Notes: generated from the sequence alone by a model not told the origin. A stretch of 64,000 nt of DNA from Arcicella rigui (GCF_034929435.1 NZ_JAYFUM010000005.1:186001-250000), one strand, 5' to 3'; positions 8,105 to 16,736 are shown, counted from the first letter of the stretch. Program-made: numbers and translations.

Positions 8105-9334
8105 ATGAAAAAAATGATTCAAGACAGGAGAGATTTTTTAAAGAAAAGTACTTATTCTACCTTGTTGGGATTACTCATTCCAAAGGTTACTTTTTCGCAA
8201 AATACTGCTCAAAATTTAAAGCTGGCAGAAGGTGCTTTGCCTGAATGGAAAAATAAGGAGCTGATTATTCTTTCGGATAAACCTTGGAATGTAGAAACGC
8301 CACCGCATTTATTAGATGACAAAGTAACGCCAGTTGAAAAAATGTTTATTCGGAATAATGGCTTGATTCCAGAAGAAAAAATAGACATTGATACTTGGAC
8401 TTTGACCATCGGCGGAGAATCAGTAAAAACCTCTAAAGTGTATAAAATCAAGGATTTAAAATCGAAATTTAAGCAATATACTTATCAGCTTACTTTGGAA
8501 TGTGGCGGAAATGGGCGTTCGGGCTATTTCCCACAAACCTCTGGAAACCAATGGGAGCAAGGAGCAGTAAGTTGTGCAGAATGGACGGGCGTTCGTCTAA
8601 AAGATATTTTAGCAGACGTTGGTTTGAAAGACGATGCCGTTTATATCGGTTATTATGGGAAAGACATTCACTTGAGTAGAACGCCCAATAAGTCGGTAAT
8701 TTCAAGAGGCGTACCTATCAAAAAAGCCTTAGAAGATGAAACACTTATTGCTTGGGCGGTGAATGGCAAAGATATTCCTTTGGAACATGGTTTTCCATTA
8801 CGTTTGGTTGTGGGTGGCTGGCCTGCTTCGGTTTCGGGAAAATGGTTGGATAAAATCGTGGTCAGAAACAAAGAGCATGATGGCGAAAAAATGAGCGGTC
8901 ATAGTTATAGAGTACCCATTAATCCGATTGAACCCGGCGAGAAGTTAGCAGAAACGCCCGAAAACTTCAAAATTATCGAAGCAATGCCTGTAAAATCTTT
9001 GATTACTTATCCTAAAACAGGTGCAGTAATTGATGCAGGCAAAAAAGTGACTTTGCGTGGACACGCTTGGGCGGGCGATTTGGAAGTAAAAGAAGTATCG
9101 CTTTCGCTTGATTATGGTGTAACTTGGAAGAAATGTAATTTGGAAGCACCCAAAAATCGTTTGGCATGGCAACATTGGTCTTTAGCCTTAGATTTTTCGC
9201 AAAAAGGGTATTTTGAAGTATGGGTAAGAGCAATCGACAGTAAAGGAATTACGCAACCAATGGTAATTCCACAGTGGAATCCGGGAGGATATTTGAATAA
9301 TGCTTGTCATAGAATTGCAGTGAAAATCGTGTAA
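8105..9334 (+). CDS. Sulfite-oxidase-like molybdopterin oxidoreductase, Tat-exported
   Basis: 409 residues from the ATG at 8105; an upstream in-frame TTG at 8087 is less likely. The N-terminus has a twin-arginine signal, DRRDFLKK, followed by a hydrophobic stretch, so a folded enzyme is exported to the periplasm. The Moco domain contains LECGGNGRS with the molybdenum-ligand candidate Cys133 and GAVSCAEWTGVRL. The C-terminal part (about 290-409) is the Mo-co dimerisation domain (GHAWAGDLEVKEVSLSLDYG, VIPQWNPGGYLNN). A c-type cytochrome gene starts 12 bases after the stop, as in SorAB-type sulfite dehydrogenases. Substrate could be sulfite or another sulfur oxyanion. Confidence 0.9.
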   Translation: MKKMIQDRRDFLKKSTYSTLLGLLIPKVTFSQNTAQNLKLAEGALPEWKNKELIILSDKPWNVETPPHLLDDKVTPVEKMFIRNNGLIPEEKIDIDTWTLTIGGESVKTSKVYKIKDLKSKFKQYTYQLTLECGGNGRSGYFPQTSGNQWEQGAVSCAEWTGVRLKDILADVGLKDDAVYIGYYGKDIHLSRTPNKSVISRGVPIKKALEDETLIAWAVNGKDIPLEHGFPLRLVVGGWPASVSGKWLDKIVVRNKEHDGEKMSGHSYRVPINPIEPGEKLAETPENFKIIEAMPVKSLITYPKTGAVIDAGKKVTLRGHAWAGDLEVKEVSLSLDYGVTWKKCNLEAPKNRLAWQHWSLALDFSQKGYFEVWVRAIDSKGITQPMVIPQWNPGGYLNNACHRIAVKIV

Positions 9335-9345
9335 ATCAAATCAAG

Positions 9346-9780
9346 ATGAAAATTATTAATGTATATATATTAGTCGGAACGGTATTGATTACTTTTCTTG
9401 CTTTCAAGCAACCAGAAGAAATTAAAATTAATACTCCGCATTCCGCACTCCGCACTCCAAACTTAAATGTTTCTGATTCTTTGACCATTGACGAAGAAAC
9501 AGGCTTAATCAATGATACAAATTTGATGATGGTAAAGGCACAGTGTACGGCTTGTCATAATACCAAATTGATTCAGCAACACCGTTTTACTCGTGAAGGC
9601 TGGAAGGATAAAATCAGGTGGATGCAGAAAAACCATAAACTATGGGATTTGGGAGAATCTGAAAAAGTAGTATTAGACTATTTAGAAAAGTATTATTCTC
9701 CTAAAATGGCTTCACAGAAAATTCTGAACAGACGAGAATTATTGAAAAAGATAGAGTGGTACAAGTTGGAAGAGCGATAA
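9346..9780 (+). CDS. Monohaem cytochrome c, electron partner of the sulfite oxidase-like enzyme
   Basis: 144 residues with an N-terminal hydrophobic export or anchor segment (5-20), then a linker, then one haem motif CTACH (Cys67, Cys70, His71). A Met at 93 (RWMQK) could be the second axial ligand. It probably accepts electrons from the upstream molybdenum enzyme in the periplasm, as SorB does for SorA. The linker includes TPHSALRTPNL, encoded by a run of near-repeats of CCGCACTC at about 9436-9462. That run looks like an inserted intergenic word repeat that stayed in frame, and it lies outside the haem domain. Confidence 0.85.
   Translation: MKIINVYILVGTVLITFLAFKQPEEIKINTPHSALRTPNLNVSDSLTIDEETGLINDTNLMMVKAQCTACHNTKLIQQHRFTREGWKDKIRWMQKNHKLWDLGESEKVVLDYLEKYYSPKMASQKILNRRELLKKIEWYKLEER
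9436..9464 (+). repeat. Short word repeat inside the cytochrome coding region
   Basis: Three successive variants of (CT)CCGCA(T/C)TC lie between the signal segment and the haem domain. The style matches the degenerate words of the intergenic arrays in this window, but there is only one arm. Confidence 0.5.
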
Positions 9781-9820
9781 GGATTTTAGAATTATGAAAT
9801 TTATTCAAGCGAAATACTGA

Positions 9821-9828
9821 TATATTTG
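9821..9828 (+). promoter_or_regulatory. Candidate -7 box for the small gene at 9852
   Basis: TATATTTG matches the Bacteroidota -7 consensus TAnnTTTG and lies 23 bases before the ATG, giving a short leader. No good -33 TTG is found at the usual distance. Confidence 0.35.
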
Positions 9829-9851
9829 TAAAGTATCTAAATCAATATGCC

Positions 9852-10121
9852 ATGCTAACAGTAGAAATAAATGATGCTCACTTAGAGCAACTGATAGAGA
9901 AAAAAGCTTTTGAAAATGGAATGACTACTCAGGCATTTGTACAAAATGTTTTGAGTTTGAATCTTCATGAACAAGATATTACTTCGCAAACACTTCCTTT
10001 TGTTATTCCTTCATTAGATTATAAAGAACATATTTCAACAATTAATTATGGAATAACTGATGAAAGTATTAGCAAAGAGGCAGTTTCTCTTTTTTCATCA
10101 ATAAATGATGCTTTAATATGA
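9852..10121 (+). CDS. Small hypothetical protein, antitoxin-like N-terminus
   Basis: 89 residues. The N-terminal half (LTVEINDAHLEQLIEKKAFENGMTTQ, residues 2-27) has the strand-then-helix pattern of ribbon-helix-helix or small antitoxin proteins, and the C-terminal half is polar. There is no partner toxin on either side: upstream is the cytochrome, downstream a 200-base gap with a long palindrome. A recognisable -7 promoter box precedes it. It may be an orphan antitoxin or a small regulator; the evidence is only the general look of the N-terminus. Confidence 0.55.
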   Translation: MLTVEINDAHLEQLIEKKAFENGMTTQAFVQNVLSLNLHEQDITSQTLPFVIPSLDYKEHISTINYGITDESISKEAVSLFSSINDALI

Positions 10122-10154
10122 TTTTCGAAATTGTATTGTAGTATTTCCCCAAGT

Positions 10155-10204
10155 CATCGAAGCCCCATCAGAGCGAAATGTTTCGCTCTGATGGGGCTTC
10201 GATG
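10155..10204. repeat. Perfect 24-bp palindrome with a 2-base centre
   Basis: Arms 10155-10178 and 10181-10204 are exact reverse complements, starting CATCGAAGCCCC, separated by TG. It lies between the convergent small gene and fmt. It is GC-richer than its surroundings and much longer than needed for termination, so it looks like a REP- or MITE-like unit that may also terminate transcription both ways. A smaller GCCTC/GAGGC hairpin follows at 10238-10250. Confidence 0.75.
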
Positions 10205-10326
10205 TAAATAATATTTACAGAAAACTACCAATATTTCGCCTCTTCGAGGCTAATTACAGCGAATTTCCTCCTATTTCCCAGAATCCAAATTCCTAAAGTC
10301 TTTTATCCTAAAGTCTTACAATCTTA

Positions 10327-11241
10327 TTACAACCTATACCCTCTCAAAAACTCTTCAATTCCCATGCGTTTTTTGCCTTCTAATTGTAATTCTTCAATGG
10401 CTAAGTAGCCGTCGGCACATTTGAAGTGAAGGTGTTTTTTGCCATCACTTTTAAAGGCTTCTTCAAACTGAATACTTTCGTCGCTTACTTTAGCGGTACG
10501 ATAGATTTTACAAGTTTTTCCATTGAGAGTAGTCCAAGCGGCAGGGTAGGGTGAAAGTCCACGAATAAAATCATAAACAGCTTTTACAGATTTTGTCCAG
10601 TCGATTTCACAAGTTTCTTTAAAAATCTTTGGAGCGTGTTTTATCTCATCAGATTCTACTTGTGGCTCTTGTGGATAATCGCCTGCTTCTATGGCTCTCA
10701 CGGTTTTTAAAACCAATTTTGCTCCAATGTGCATCAAACGAACATACACATCTCCTACATTATCAGTTTCAGCGATGGGTTCATGTTCTTGAAAAATAAT
10801 TGAACCTGTATCTATCTCATGTTTCAAGAAAAAAGTAGTTACGCCTGTTTCTTTTTCGCCATTGATAATCGCCCAATTGATAGGAGCAGCCCCACGATAT
10901 TGTGGTAAAAGCGAACCATGTAAATTGAAAGTACCGAGCGGAGGCATATTCCAAACTACTTCTGGAAGCATTCTGAAAGCCACTACAATCTGTAAATCTG
11001 CTTCATAGCTTTTTAATTCTTCTAAAAACTCAGGATTTTTTAATTTCTCTGGTTGTAAAATTGGAATATGCGGAGCGTTCGCTAAAACGTACTCTTTCAC
11101 AGCAGACATTCCCATTTTCAAACCACGACCAATCGGTTTGTCGGGGGCTGTGATTACGGCTACGACGTTACAATTATTTTCAACTAAAATTCTTAAACTC
11201 TCAACAGCAAAGTCGGGAGTACCCATAAAAATGATTTTCAT
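10327..11241 (-). CDS. fmt: Methionyl-tRNA formyltransferase
   Basis: Transfers a formyl group from 10-formyl-THF to Met-tRNA initiator in the cytoplasm. 304 residues from the ATG at 11241, giving the canonical N-terminus MKIIFMGTPDFA; a longer in-frame extension to 11310 runs through repeat DNA and is rejected. Visible motifs are TAPDKPIGRG (folate domain), FNLHGSLLPQYRGAAPINWA with catalytic Asn/His, and TGVTTFFL, followed by the C-terminal tRNA-binding OB-like domain (LSPYPAAWTTLNG). Length is normal. No def gene is adjacent. Its promoter region overlaps a word-repeat array, so control may be affected by that structure. Confidence 0.96.
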   Translation of the reverse strand: MKIIFMGTPDFAVESLRILVENNCNVVAVITAPDKPIGRGLKMGMSAVKEYVLANAPHIPILQPEKLKNPEFLEELKSYEADLQIVVAFRMLPEVVWNMPPLGTFNLHGSLLPQYRGAAPINWAIINGEKETGVTTFFLKHEIDTGSIIFQEHEPIAETDNVGDVYVRLMHIGAKLVLKTVRAIEAGDYPQEPQVESDEIKHAPKIFKETCEIDWTKSVKAVYDFIRGLSPYPAAWTTLNGKTCKIYRTAKVSDESIQFEEAFKSDGKKHLHFKCADGYLAIEELQLEGKKRMGIEEFLRGYRL

Positions 11242-11283
11242 ACGATGAATATTTTTGTTGTCATTATTGGTATGACTTTTAAG

Positions 11284-11465
11284 ATGCAATAGGCTGTAAG
11301 CGGTAGGCAATAGGCGATTTTTTGCTTTTTGTCAAAAAAAGGTATTTTGTACTTATTACATACAGCTTACCGCCTAAAGCATTCCAATTAAGTTTAATGC
11401 TGACAAGATAGTTTTCAAAATAAATTCAAATCTCACAGCTTACTGCTAAATGCTTTAAGCTTGAT
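11284..11465. repeat. Inverted degenerate word array, locus A
   Basis: On one side, words such as GGCTGTAAGCGGTAGGCAATAGGC (11292-11315, listed here only for position); on the other, CAGCTTACCGCCTAAAGC (11363-11380) and a second similar set at 11436-11460 (CAGCTTACTGCTAAATGC). The two sides are imperfect reverse complements, and each is built from a repeated 7-9 base word. Confidence 0.6.
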
Positions 11466-11504
11466 GTAATTTTTTCTAAAAAAAACACAATTTTAAATTT
11501 CTCT

Positions 11505-11534
11505 TTGAAATCCTTTTGGCTTTTTGTAACTTTG
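11505..11534 (+). promoter_or_regulatory. Promoter for the greA leader
   Basis: TTG at 11505-11507, a 19-bp spacer, then TAACTTTG at 11527-11534, a full match to the Bacteroidota housekeeping consensus. Transcription should begin near 11541, about 295 bases before the greA start, which is an unusually long leader. Confidence 0.75.
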
Positions 11535-11540
11535 TTTACT

Positions 11541-11725
11541 CAATTCGGTTAAATATGATACGAACGACTCAAATAAGCATCATTACATAGCTTCGATATT
11601 TCTGCAAAGGTCTTAAAAAATCTTGTAGAACGGTCGAAAGCCGTTCTTTTTGTTTGTAAAGAGTTTGAGTAAAGTATTTATCCTTGATTTTCACTTGCTG
11701 GCAGCGATGTCAGTAATTTTTTTTG
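11541..11725 (+). ncRNA. greA leader with two terminator-like hairpins, possible small RNA
   Basis: Starting from the predicted promoter, the transcript reaches a hairpin at 11627-11647 (AGAACGG/CCGTTCT with a T-rich tail) after about 90-110 bases. A second hairpin follows at 11698-11713, with a run of eight T. Either could release a short RNA or attenuate greA. E. coli greA produces GraL small RNAs from its leader in a comparable way, but no sequence relation is claimed. The remaining 11726-11836 holds nothing recognisable. Confidence 0.5.
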
Positions 11726-11836
11726 TATCAACTCAAAGCGTAATGAATTCAAAAGCGATTTGACGATGAAGCTCAGAGTATGCTACTCGGTGTATTTATC
11801 ACAATTTCGGTCTTTACGCTCTAAAAAAATAACCCA

Positions 11837-12310
11837 ATGGCAAAAGTACAGTATTACACGCAAGAAAAATTAGACGAATTAAAAGCTGAATTGCAATATT
11901 TAAAATTGCAAGGTCGCTCGGATATGGCAAAACAAATTGCTGAAGCACGTGACAAAGGAGACCTAAGTGAAAATGCGGAATACGATGCCGCAAAAGATGC
12001 ACAAGGTTTGTTGGAATTGAAGATTTCTAAAATGGAAGAAATCGTAGCCAATGCTCGTGTTTTAGATGAGACGAACATTGATACTTCAAAAGTGTCGATT
12101 TTATCGAAAGTAAAAATTAAAAATAAGAAAAATGGTATGGAAGTAGTTTATACCATCGTTTCTGAAGAGGAAGCAGACTTGAAAGCTGGAAAAATTTCTA
12201 ATTCTTCTCCATTTGGAAAAGGTCTTTTCGGAAAATCAGTTGGAGATATTGCTGAAATTCAAGCTCCTGCTGGAAGATTAGAATTTGAAATCTTAGAAAT
12301 TTCTCGCTAA
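11837..12310 (+). CDS. greA: Transcription elongation factor GreA
   Basis: Binds the secondary channel of RNA polymerase and stimulates cleavage of backtracked RNA. 157 residues, the standard length. The N-terminal coiled coil (about 1-75) carries at its tip GDLSENAEYDAAK with acidic residues Asp42 and Glu45, which coordinate the catalytic Mg. The C-terminal FKBP-like domain shows YTIVSEEEAD, ISNSSPFGKGLFGKSVGD and LEFEILEI. It is monocistronic with its own promoter and long leader, and is followed by a terminator. Confidence 0.97.
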   Translation: MAKVQYYTQEKLDELKAELQYLKLQGRSDMAKQIAEARDKGDLSENAEYDAAKDAQGLLELKISKMEEIVANARVLDETNIDTSKVSILSKVKIKNKKNGMEVVYTIVSEEEADLKAGKISNSSPFGKGLFGKSVGDIAEIQAPAGRLEFEILEISR

Positions 12311-12378
12311 GCAAGAATTTTAAAATATTCTATGGCTTTGTACGTATTTAAACTAAAGCAATAGACAAATCTAAAAGA

Positions 12379-12415
12379 AGCCATTGTTGATGTCGGTCAA
12401 TGATGGCTTTTTTTT
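12379..12415 (+). terminator. Terminator after greA
   Basis: AGCCAT...TTGA pairs with TCAA...ATGGCT (12379-12390 with 12397-12408, one internal 2-base mismatch), followed by a run of eight T. Confidence 0.75.
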
Positions 12416-12493
12416 GTAGATTTATACCATAATAAAAGTTCAAGTTTTGTACATCAACATTTTAAACCTGAATTCAAACGAAGCGATAATTTC

Positions 12494-14575
12494 ATGCAAT
12501 TTCTATATCCATCTTTTCTTTGGGGACTTTTGGCTGTGTCGATTCCTCTGATTATTCATCTTTTTAATTTCCGAAGAACCCGCAAGGTACTTTTTACAAA
12601 CGTTGCTTTTTTGAAGTCTGTCAATACACAAACTTCTTCGTTTCGTCGTTTGAAACACTTGCTGATTATGGCTGCACGAATGGCTTTTATTGCAGCTTTG
12701 GTCATGGCTTTTGCTCAACCATTTTTGCCTTCGAGCAACGGCGTTGGGCTAAAAGTAGGCGGAATTAGTAGTTTATACATTGATAATTCTTTGTCGATGC
12801 AAAACGAATTGGATAAAAAATCGTACCTCGATAAAGCAATTAGCAAAGTAGAGGAATTATTAACAGCTTTTCCTCAAGACGCTCGTTTGCAACTAATTAC
12901 CAATGACTTCTCCTCTGAAGAACATAGTTTAGGAAATCCTCAGCAGCTAAAAGATCGAACCACTTCTATCAAATTTACGCATACAGCACGTTCGTTCGAT
13001 CATATTCTGAAACGCCAAAGCAGTTTGGCAGCCAAGCACAATTCGCAAGGGGGGAATCAATACTTATGGTTTTCTGATTTTCAGAAATCAACAGCAGGGG
13101 ATTTAACCAAACTGAAAATTGATACCAGTTCACGTCTTTTTCTTGTACCCGTTCAAGCCAAAGCTTTGCAAAATGTTTTTGTTGATTCAGTATGGTTGAG
13201 TACACCATTTGTGCGTGAAATGCAAGTGAACCAACTGAGCGTTAAACTCTTCAATACTGGCGAAAGAGCCGTTGATAATTTACAAGTAAAACTGTTTATG
13301 GATGAAGTACAAGTGTCTTCGTCGATTGTAAATATTGGAGCGAAATCGTCGGCAAACGCACAATTTTCTTTTAATGTTCAAGGAAAAGGTTTCAAAAAAG
13401 CACGTATTTCCTTTGATGATTCTCCAATTACTTTTGACAACGACTACTATTTTGTCCTCAATGCTGCTCCTACCATAAAGGTTTTACATTTGTTTGGTCA
13501 ACAGGCTACTGCTGCCAAGTATATTCCTGCGGTTTTCAATAACGATAGCGTCTTCGTTTTCAATAGTTATTCGGCTTCAAATGTTGATGTAGGCTTGTTT
13601 AAAAGTGCCAATTTAGTAATTCTGGAAGGCGTACAAAGTATTGAAGGAAGTATGAAAACGGCTTTACAAGATTTTGTTCGTGCAGGCGGAAGTTTGTTGC
13701 TTATACCACATTCTTCGCCTAATACAGGTAGTTATAATAGTTTCTTGGGTACTTATAATATTCGGAATGTACAGACAAAAGAATTGGCAGTGGACGAAAA
13801 ATTGCCACTTGCCGAACCACTTAAATCTTCCTCTTTTTTTATAGATATTTTTGACCATTCTACGCAACAAGAGTTAATACAAATGCCTGTGCAAGGAGCA
13901 ACCATCGCTTGGCAAGGAGTGGCTGAAAAACTTTTATCTTTCAGAAATAACCAACCTTTTTTGAGTGTAGCCCTTGGTGGTGCTGGTAAAGTTTACTTAG
14001 TGGCTTCACCTTTGGATACGCAGTTTGGCGACTTTGCCCGCAATGCTCTTTTTGTGCCAATTATGTATAAAATAGCCGCTTTGAGTGTAACGCAAGAGCC
14101 AGTAGCCTATTCCTTTGAGCAAAATACCATTAAGTTGATTTTGAATAATCTACCTCAGCTTAATTCCAATAAGCAAGTAATGTTCAAATTACGAAACAAG
14201 GCTTTGGAAATGATTCCCGTGCAGAATTTAGTTGGTAAAGAGCTAACGATTGAACTTCCTAAAGCTAACCAATTGAATGAAAACCAATCGATACTTTCGG
14301 GATATTATGAATTATTATTGGATGGAAAAGTAGAGCGAATTTTAGCCTTGAATCACGACGATAACGAATCTCAAATGGATTTTTACAGTGCTGATGAATT
14401 GAAAAGTATTTTCAAAGCCAATAAAAATGTAGCTGTTTTTGATAAAATTGACGATACCGATTTTGTGAGTACCTTCAAAGAACAAAACTTTGGCACTTCG
14501 CTTTGGAAGTACTTTATTGTACTTGCCTTACTGTTTTTGGCAATTGAAATTTTATTAGTTAAGCTATTAAAATAA
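12494..14575 (+). CDS. BatA-domain membrane protein
   Basis: 693 residues. The N-terminus is the BatA/aerotolerance domain: YPSFLWGLLAVSIPLIIHLFNFRR, a first membrane helix ending in Phe-Arg-Arg, followed by a second helix (about 54-74). A von Willebrand-like region starts at SLYIDNSLSM, with a DxSxS-type metal site. A long beta-rich periplasmic part follows, and a last membrane helix lies at the C-terminus (YFIVLALLFLAIEILLV). Such proteins belong to a Bacteroidota group with a GATase-like or VWA middle part and unknown biochemical role, linked to envelope or oxidative stress. It stands alone here, without the usual MoxR and bat partners. Confidence 0.85.
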   Translation: MQFLYPSFLWGLLAVSIPLIIHLFNFRRTRKVLFTNVAFLKSVNTQTSSFRRLKHLLIMAARMAFIAALVMAFAQPFLPSSNGVGLKVGGISSLYIDNSLSMQNELDKKSYLDKAISKVEELLTAFPQDARLQLITNDFSSEEHSLGNPQQLKDRTTSIKFTHTARSFDHILKRQSSLAAKHNSQGGNQYLWFSDFQKSTAGDLTKLKIDTSSRLFLVPVQAKALQNVFVDSVWLSTPFVREMQVNQLSVKLFNTGERAVDNLQVKLFMDEVQVSSSIVNIGAKSSANAQFSFNVQGKGFKKARISFDDSPITFDNDYYFVLNAAPTIKVLHLFGQQATAAKYIPAVFNNDSVFVFNSYSASNVDVGLFKSANLVILEGVQSIEGSMKTALQDFVRAGGSLLLIPHSSPNTGSYNSFLGTYNIRNVQTKELAVDEKLPLAEPLKSSSFFIDIFDHSTQQELIQMPVQGATIAWQGVAEKLLSFRNNQPFLSVALGGAGKVYLVASPLDTQFGDFARNALFVPIMYKIAALSVTQEPVAYSFEQNTIKLILNNLPQLNSNKQVMFKLRNKALEMIPVQNLVGKELTIELPKANQLNENQSILSGYYELLLDGKVERILALNHDDNESQMDFYSADELKSIFKANKNVAVFDKIDDTDFVSTFKEQNFGTSLWKYFIVLALLFLAIEILLVKLLK

Positions 14576-14935
14576 AAACCCTTCGGTAGCTTTTGTGTTA
14601 AATCGTATCGACATCTTCATATTTTTAATAAAATCTACCTGTATTAATATAAAATGTTAATATTTTAATTTTTTTTATGGCATTTTTGATTTTTTAGATG
14701 TTTTTTACATAAAAAAATTATACATTTGGCACGTAATCATTAGAAAAACAATCTCATTTATAGCCTTTAAATTTATCGCTCAATCGTGTAAACAAGTACT
14801 TTTAAAGGCTCTTTAAATATGATTTTTGTTAGTTTTTTCTATGTTACATATCCTATTAAAATTATGATTATCATTTTAGTTTTAAATGATAATTAATGCA
14901 ATCATATAACATTGAAAGATTAACACTGTATTGAA
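14576..14935. other. AT-rich intergenic region before the receiver gene
   Basis: 360 bases, strongly A/T with several T tracts. TACATTTG at 14721-14728 fits the -7 consensus, but a -33 partner at the right distance is lacking. No gene, repeat or strong hairpin is seen. Confidence 0.5.
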
Positions 14936-15340
14936 ATGATGAATAATTTTATGACCTTAATCGTTGATGATGAACATCTGAATCGACTATTGATGAAGAA
15001 ATTCTTAGCAACTGGTGGCATTCCTTATGCTGAAGCAACGGATGGTCAGGAAGCAATTGATTGGATTAAGGGAAGCACCGAAAAACAGATTATTGTTTTA
15101 CTTGATTTGAACATGCCCGTAATGGATGGCTATGAGTTTCTGGAGTATCTTTCATATCACCAAGATGAGTTTAGTGACAAAAAAATATTGATAGTAATTG
15201 TTTCGGCATCTGAATATACTGTTTTTAGGCAAAACGCTCCGAATGCAGAAATTGTCCAATATATTTCAAAACCAGTTAGTAAAGATGTACTAATAGACGT
15301 AGTTTGGCAAGCTGCCGAAAACTTGCAAACCGTTTTTTAA
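14936..15340 (+). CDS. Single-domain response regulator (CheY-like)
   Basis: 134 residues, only a receiver domain. Acidic pair Asp11-Asp12, phosphoacceptor Asp57 in LLDLNMPVMDG, Ser90 and Lys112 in ISKPVS complete the phosphorylation site. There is no output domain, so it must act by protein contact or as a phosphate intermediate. The start at either of two adjacent Met codons makes no difference to the domain. It opens a cluster of sensor kinases, and its own terminator follows, so it is transcribed separately from the REC-kinase gene downstream. Confidence 0.93.
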   Translation: MMNNFMTLIVDDEHLNRLLMKKFLATGGIPYAEATDGQEAIDWIKGSTEKQIIVLLDLNMPVMDGYEFLEYLSYHQDEFSDKKILIVIVSASEYTVFRQNAPNAEIVQYISKPVSKDVLIDVVWQAAENLQTVF

Positions 15341-15361
15341 CATTTGTTAAACTTTTTTAAT

Positions 15362-15402
15362 AAAAGCCCATCATAATCCTATGATTTGATGGGCTTTTGT
15401 TG
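15362..15402 (+). terminator. Terminator after the receiver gene
   Basis: A 12-bp stem (AAAAGCCCATCA, 15362-15373, with 15387-15398), with A-rich and T-rich flanks. The remainder of 15403-15647 is AT-rich with nothing recognisable. Confidence 0.85.
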
Positions 15403-15647
15403 TAAATTTAATAGCCTTTTCTCCACAAATGTAACCTATTTGTTCATTTTTAAATTTTAAGAATAACTTTATAGTGATACTTTTTCAAAGATTTATTATC
15501 TTTAATAATTGTCATTTTTATGTCTGTTTTAAAGAGTCAATATTAGAAAATGTCAATTTTTAAATATTTCGATAGAGTGTTATCTTTTTGTTTTGAGGGG
15601 CTTATTTTGAAGGGAAAACTTTAAGAATTGGGAAAATAGTTACTAAG

Positions 15648-16736
15648 ATGCCAAAAATTGTACTGATAGAAGATGATTTACTTCTTGCCGAAAATACCAG
15701 TTTAATCCTTAGTTTAAATGGATATGAGTGTTTTGTGGCTAATAGTAGTCAAGAGGGAGTTAGCTTAATAGAACAAATTGTTCCCGATGTGGTTGTATGC
15801 GACATTATGCTTGATTCAATGGATGGTTTTGAAGTACTCAAAATTATTCGTCAGGAAAAAGGCTTTATCAATTTGCCATTTATATTTTTATCTGGACTGG
15901 CTGATTTTACCGACAAGCGTCGTGGAATGAATTTAGGAGCAGATGATTTCCTCACAAAACCTTATACTTCTAAAGATTTGATAGAAACGATTCAGGCAAG
16001 AATCGAGATAAGTTCGGCAAAAAAAGTAAATGCTGAAATCGAAACTCGAAAGAATGCCATTGATATTTTCTATAAAATCTCCAATCACGAATATCTTACT
16101 CCACTGAACGGAATCATAAACTTCGGCAATCTTCTTGAAGAAATGATCGTTCAGAACGACTTGGCAGACGCCATCAGTATCATCAAAGGCATACAACTTT
16201 CTGGACAAAGGATGTTGAGGGTAACTCGCAAACTTTTGTGGTACAATCAGCTTTCAAATGGCATCAATCCTTGGGAAAATTCCAGCAAATCAAAAGTGAA
16301 CGTTTTAGAAATGCAAAAGTCTATTTTTGAGTTTTTGAAAAATAGTACTTCTACGCATTTCAATGTATCGGTAAAAAGTGACGTGTCGTATCTGTATGGT
16401 TGTGATAGTGAAGTATTAGAGCAAATGATTACGGAATTATTCCAGAACGTTATACAATACGCCGACCCTAAATATGAAGTAGAATCTATCGCATATACTG
16501 AAAATAATATGTTTGTCCTCACTATTAGGAATCATTATAAGGATTCTTATCGAATGAAAACCAGTCATGTAAAGCCTTTTTATCAGGCTCATTATTCAAA
16601 AGATATGAATGGTTCGGGACTGGGGCTATATATTGTAAAAGAATGGGCGAGCCGACAGGGCGGCTCTTTTTCTGTGAATGGAATGTCGAATATTTTTGAA
16701 GTAATGCTTAAAATCCCTGTTCCTAAAGTCAACTAA
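15648..16736 (+). CDS. REC-histidine kinase with a degenerate ATP lid
   Basis: 362 residues: receiver domain (1-120; Asp52 in CDIMLDSMDG, Lys104 in LTKPY), then a dimerisation helix with His147 in SNHEYLTPLNG, then a HATPase-like domain. The N box is ITELFQNVIQYA and the G2 box GSGLGLYIVKEW is intact. The usual G1 box (DxGxG) is not seen; VLTIRNHYKDSYRM stands in its place. It may therefore be a weak kinase, a phosphatase or a scaffold whose activity is set by its own receiver. There is no membrane segment. It ends 4 bases into the convergent kinase gene. Confidence 0.88.
   Translation: MPKIVLIEDDLLLAENTSLILSLNGYECFVANSSQEGVSLIEQIVPDVVVCDIMLDSMDGFEVLKIIRQEKGFINLPFIFLSGLADFTDKRRGMNLGADDFLTKPYTSKDLIETIQARIEISSAKKVNAEIETRKNAIDIFYKISNHEYLTPLNGIINFGNLLEEMIVQNDLADAISIIKGIQLSGQRMLRVTRKLLWYNQLSNGINPWENSSKSKVNVLEMQKSIFEFLKNSTSTHFNVSVKSDVSYLYGCDSEVLEQMITELFQNVIQYADPKYEVESIAYTENNMFVLTIRNHYKDSYRMKTSHVKPFYQAHYSKDMNGSGLGLYIVKEWASRQGGSFSVNGMSNIFEVMLKIPVPKVN

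Noticed and set aside
11242..11310. N-terminal extension of fmt by 23 codons
   Set aside because: It runs through the word-repeat region and precedes the canonical MKIIFMGTPDF start at 11241.
15348..15647. Additional small RNA after the receiver gene
   Set aside because: Only one terminator and no promoter-like box could be found, so there is no support beyond termination.
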